64,000 nt of DNA, taken from NCBI GenBank assembly GCA_014621405.1, contig JAANBC010000002.1:1-64000 (forward strand), in the 5' to 3' direction. Within the stretch, counting starts at the first letter, position 1; each line of letters begins with the position of its first letter. The notes under the pieces were generated by a model. The model was given only the letters and a program-made list of their open reading frames with translations. It ran no database searches and was not told where the DNA came from. A program made the position numbers and the translations under genes. Below are positions 59,788-64,000 of the stretch, piece by piece. The stretch comes from Stylonectria norvegica. Lineage: Eukaryota; Ascomycota; Sordariomycetes; Hypocreales; Nectriaceae.

Positions 59788-60542
59788 TTGAAATTACAAA
59801 ATACTACCTTAGCTAGCCACCAACACAAAGGTTCGGGTGTATAAGACGGCGAATCCCAAAATAATCATTTGCTTGTATATCCTACTTTTCCCAGCTGAAT
59901 TCCCAAACCAAACTCATTTAGACGTACCCAATTTTCATCAGATCGAGCATCGATGCCGCAGAGCGGCGATGCGCGCCGCCATGCACGCCGTCATGCGAGC
60001 TACATCCCACGAACTACGACCGCCTCGTTTTGTCTGAGCGACGAGGAACCGTACAACTTGGCTTGTGCTTCGGCAACTTGTGTTGCTATAATATACACCA
60101 GAATCATACGAAGGGCGCTGTTTTGGTGGGGCTTTGAACAGTGGTGTACGAATACTCGTCGGGTTTGATTCTTATCGCTCCAGTTACCTCTTGTTTGACT
60201 TGACCTCAGTGAAAGCGGTACGTGACATCACCAACTACAACGAAATAAGCGTATGGTTTTGGTTTCCATCCCATCTCTCAGTGAAACTACAACCATTGAG
60301 AAAGGCGACCCAGTTTCTGCCTAAGAGGCAACCTGGTGAACCCTGCAACAGTTCCTGTCCTAGATGGCTGTCCTAGGTGGGCTGTGTTCGTTGGGGGCCG
60401 TGTACTTTGGGTTCGCCGCGCCACGGGCTTTGTAGATTTCGGAATTGAACAAAGGGAATTACGAGTGTATCTGAGCCCTTCCCCACACAATACCGGTGTC
60501 TGTGCGACACTGCCAAAGGGAAGCATAGCCTCAAGTCACAGC

Positions 60543-60569
60543 CAGCAACGCCAGCAACGCCAGCAACGG
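60543..60569. repeat. 9-bp tandem repeat (CAGCAACGC, 3 copies)
   Basis: Three near-perfect copies of CAGCAACGC. A small intergenic minisatellite. Confidence 0.8.
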
Positions 60570-61818
60570 CTGGAGGTAACACCAGCAAATGCTGCCTGTT
60601 CGTTGGGGGTAATGTACCACGCAATACCTAAAGTGTTTGAAGACTTACATGTCGACACACCTAGTCTTTCAAGCACGGGTGTCGGTTTCACAGCAGCGGG
60701 TGACATGGGTCACGCGGTTTCGCTAGGCATAATGAATACCAAGGATCCGATTGACGCTGTTACATAGATATGCGACCGCGCGAGGATCGGAGATGGTTGT
60801 TTCGACACTCCAACCATCTTTAATACAGCTAAAACTGTGCAAACTTCTGAATAATACGCACAGCAAAGTGCTTCATATACCTGTGTTTCTTCGTAAACAA
60901 TACTCATTCAGGCTAGCTGTATGCTGCGGCGATTGGCGAGTCTCTCCCCAACTCAACGGCCTCTCTAGGTTGAGCCTGATTCTGGGGAAAGTTGGACGTT
61001 GCACCCAGACTCGTGACTCGTCTGGTTCATCCATACCTTATGTTCAGAAGTTGGCAGCTTGAGGATGTGTACAAAGTGTAACATCTGACGCCGCCGGCTG
61101 ATCCCCTTACCCAGAAACTCGGATCAATGCCCCACCACACCACACTCATACACCCACTGCCACACTGGTACCTACAACGTGAATCCCAAAGTGCAAATTC
61201 TGGAGACTTCCAATACACCCATTTGTGAGTTGGAGTGCCTAGGAGGCCTACGAGGCCTCTCATGAGGCTTGATTTGTGCCACTCCCGTGTGAATCATGTT
61301 CATTCGCCGAGTATAAATACTAGTCCCATCTCTCCCGCATTGCACTTCCTGCCGCCCACTACTGCACAGTTCTCCTGCAAGCCATCGACTCCTACACCAA
61401 AGGATCTTTATTCGTTTGTCTGATCTCTTGTTCAGTTGCTTTGAGCACTTGTATTACTTTCAAAAACCCTTTCTGCTTCAAACATCTCAAACCTCGCGTT
61501 TGCCAGCTTAGTAGAAGCGCCCCCAGAACGCCCCTCAGCTTGGACCTTCGCACATCCTCCAAAACACTGTCGAGTTTCAAGTCGTCTTTGTGGCTATTAA
61601 TACGCCGACCGACAAAGGCCGTCTAAGAATCGAACAAGATCGAGCATCTGCCCTGCATACCAAAAGTCTGGGGTCAAGAAACTGCCTAATTCGGCAAGAA
61701 ATCACCAAGCACTAAGTGCTTTAACTACACGAACCTTTCCCTCATCAACGCCGGTCGGTAAACCGCAGACTTCGAGTCAACAATCTTTGTCTGATTCAAT
61801 CTGGAGTATTTCAGAGCC

Positions 61819-63535
61819 ATGCCGCACGCAACGAGTTGCTCTCAAACCTGGGTGTATCCGCCTGGGGATAGTTCAAAGAAGAACCGGACATGTCAAGACT
61901 TGCATTGTGATAAAGGTGTTGCAAGAGGGCCTCATAGTGAAAGGTATTCTCCATACTGGTGCAAAGATCGTGAGTAAAGCCAAAGATCAGTCTTGGATAT
62001 GCGCATCAATTCTAACAGTATGCAGACGCATGTCATGTTGGGCCAGCACGATGCAATAACCGCAAGAGCCGGAGAGAGGATTACTGCAGCCAACGTAGGT
62101 TCTCGTCTGACTACTACACTTTACGGTCTCTCACTTCGCCTATGTAGATGCCACTTGCACAGCTCCAGGTTGCGAGGCGAGGCCGAAATCATTGTCTCTA
62201 AAACCGTTGCCATGGTACTGCATTGATCGTATGGCACCCACTCCAGGAACAAATAGAGGAAATGTACTAACCTGACTCTTAGATACGTGCCGCCACTACA
62301 ACCGCTTAAACCAGACTGGATGCTCAAAAGGTGTGACCCTTGGGTCGGACTACTGCGAGGGCCACCGACATCAATACTGGGCGAGAACAGCAGCAACCAC
62401 CAGTTCGGTCTGCAGGACACCGCAGTGTCCTTACCAACCCGCCGACAACAGCTGGTACTGCCTGTACCACAAGTGTCTCAACTGCGAGAACCAAGCCGAG
62501 GATCTGGAGCAGCGGCTGTGCTTCCACCACCAGATCCCGTCCTGCCCTGTGATCGATTGCACATTGCGGAGAGATGTGACAGCCACGAATAACCTCGACG
62601 GGTTCTGTGCTATCCACAGAAGATGCCGGGAGTATGAGCGCGGGTGCGACGGAATAACGACACAGGAGGACCTTTACTGTGATGCCCACCGGTGCTCTAT
62701 GAGTGGCTGCAACTCAAAGCGGGATCTTGTCCTCGATCCGCAAAATCCCTACTGCGAAACTCGTAAGTCCCGACCTAGATTCTACAGCTATAAGAGAACA
62801 GAAGCTAACTGAGAGTCAGACACTTGCATAGAGGATGGCTGCATCAACGTGAGAGTCAACAACGGCGACTTATATCGCCGTTGCCGCTACCACACATGCC
62901 ACCGAATTGGCTGCCACATCAAGGCCGTCTTCGCAGGGGGCTTCTGTCTCGACCACAACTGCGACATCCAAGGCTGCCAAGAAGAGAAGCTCGGCGACGC
63001 AAGCTACTGTAATGACCACGTGTGCAAAGAGGGTGGCTGCCACGCTGTAGCCAAAGCGCCGGGCGGATACTGTCAAGCTCGCCACCATGCATGCGCAGCC
63101 CCTGAGTGTGCGGCACGCAGGGGCGACGCCGACTATCCTAAGCTCTGTGAGCATCACGGACGCAAGAAGCTCCATCGAGATGGGATCAGGGCTGGCCGGG
63201 AGGCACTGAAGTCGGAGCTTCGGAGTCCGCCGACATCTTATTTCGAGAGCAACTCCAGCAACATACGCATGTCGCCGAGCCTTTCAAGTAGGACGTATGA
63301 TGAGGCTTCGCATATGGGAACGCACGAGATCCTCGAAAGTGTGAGGAGATCGTCAAAGGAAAGGGCGATGTATGACGATTTAAGGAGGAAACAGGACGAG
63401 TTCACAAGGGAAACCAGGGAGGATTTCAAAAGGAACAAGGCGCCAAGGATGTCATCGGCCCGGCCCAACATGGGAGACCCAATACCTGGTGTCCGTCATG
63501 TTCCAGTACGACCATATGGTTCGAGCGGCTATTGA
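61819..63535 (+). CDS. Tandem Cys/His-module protein (about 14 C-C-C-H units)
   Basis: Five exons (61819-61969, 62026-62094, 62148-62228, 62283-62762, 62820-63535) with introns of 53-57 bp encode 498 residues. Residues from about 25 to 430 are a row of about 14 modules. Each follows the pattern Cys-x(2-9)-Cys-x(8-20)-(aromatic)-Cys-x2-His (e.g. TCHRIGCHIKAVFAGGFCLDH). Four ligands per unit suit zinc binding, so this looks like a long string of small zinc knuckles. All four introns are phase 1 and each splits the codon of the last His of a unit (C|AC or C|AT). After the modules comes a Ser-rich linker and a charged helical tail (ERAMYDDLRRKQDEFTRE). There is no signal peptide or membrane helix. 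Functions in protein or nucleic-acid binding are possible, but none can be assigned. Confidence 0.82.
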
Positions 63536-64000
63536 TGCGCACACTACAAGGCCAATACTATACGTTTCTCTCAGGAAGGTGTTCGGACTAGTACGAGTAG
63601 TTATCTACCACCGCAATTTGTACGAAAGCTGTGGAAGGGCTTGATATATGTCGGAGGCATTGGGGTCCATGCCTGTCAAGTTGCAGATAGACAGACACAA
63701 GGCAAGCATCTAGGAAGAGGAGGATTTAGGATGTGCCTCATTCATTTCTTGGATACGGAGCAAAAGATTAAGATACCCATTTACTTTATGGAACTTCTCC
63801 TGATTATGACCACCTTTAGACAAGTCATGCAGGATACTCATGGATCTGCACCTGATGTCGTTCCTCGCGCACCAAGGAGACAGCTTGGCTCACTGACCAA
63901 AGAAAGAGCCGGGAGATAAACTGACAAAATCTTTCCAGAAAAGAAGCGCCCAGGCTTTCACTTGGCACCATTCGATGGTGCGCGACCTGACCTCACACAG
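63536..64000. other. Intergenic to window end, no gene seen
   Basis: The 3' flank of the Cys/His-module gene. An open frame at 63641-63919 lacks an early ATG and has no family features. Confidence 0.5.

Larger units (their letters stand above)
57827..61818. other. 4-kb region with minus-strand coding-like fragments
   Basis: No confident gene. A minus-strand frame at 58100-58483 (ATG 58483) is open and protein-like but unassigned. Segments at 58971-59787 are described separately. A 9-base CAGCAACGC repeat lies near 60543-60569. The last 500 bases or so are the leader of the Cys/His-module gene. Confidence 0.4.

Noticed and set aside
1..64000. tRNA, rRNA, CRISPR arrays and intact transposons
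   Set aside because: I scanned by eye for tRNA B-box-like sequences, regular spaced repeats, long terminal or inverted repeats and transposase or reverse-transcriptase motifs and found none. A covariance-model or repeat search would be more sensitive.

Overview
The window is a gene-sparse stretch of a filamentous ascomycete genome (Pezizomycotina, most likely Sordariomycetes; the genus cannot be fixed from this sequence). The evidence is short GT-AG introns of about 47-75 bp with CTAAC/CTGAC-like branch sites, single-gene transcription units on both strands, and typical mould families: Zn2Cys6 regulator, P450nor, GH3, GH47, GH55, CVNH, FSH1 and ERG24. I see no rRNA, tRNA, CRISPR array or intact transposon.

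Layout. 1-9 kb: a SYLF (Ysc84-type) actin/lipid-binding protein (-), an FSH1-type serine hydrolase (+) and a GH47 alpha-1,2-mannosidase (-). 8.6-12 kb: a Gal80-like Gfo/Idh/MocA oxidoreductase (-) head to head with a Zn2Cys6 regulator (+). 12.7-18 kb: a secreted CVNH lectin-like protein (+), a P450nor/CYP55 nitric-oxide reductase (-) and a WD40 protein (-). 19-27 kb: an ADH6/CAD-type zinc alcohol dehydrogenase (-), a small four-helix membrane protein (-) and an F-box/WD40 protein (+). 30.6-37 kb: a GH55 exo-beta-1,3-glucanase (+), a FIT-type lipid-droplet protein (+) and an F-box protein with four CxxC knuckles (+). 40-44 kb: an Ap4A phosphorylase (+) and a Myb/SANT-like regulator (-). 49-53 kb: a mannose-6-phosphate-receptor-like type I membrane protein (-) divergent from an ERG24 sterol C14 reductase (+). 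54.7-58 kb: a GH3 beta-glucosidase (+). 61.8-63.5 kb: a protein built from about 14 tandem Cys/His modules (+). Long stretches between these (26-30.6, 37-40, 44-49, 52.5-54.7, 57.8-61.8 kb) hold no confident gene.

The genes do not form one pathway. Several serve carbohydrate or wall degradation (GH3, GH55) and the secretory pathway (GH47, the M6P-receptor-like protein). Others serve membranes and lipids (ERG24, FIT, SYLF).

The most interesting observations are these. (1) In the 14-module Cys/His gene, all four introns are phase 1 and each splits the last conserved His codon of a module. (2) The WD40 gene appears to have its ATG split by an intron. (3) The GH3 gene has two alternative signal-peptide starts, one of them on a separate first exon. 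(4) The CVNH protein carries a Kex2-site-studded pro-region. (5) Four genes carry apparent one-base lesions: two frameshifts, one nonsense codon and one lost splice acceptor. Two of these lie in the same divergent gene pair.
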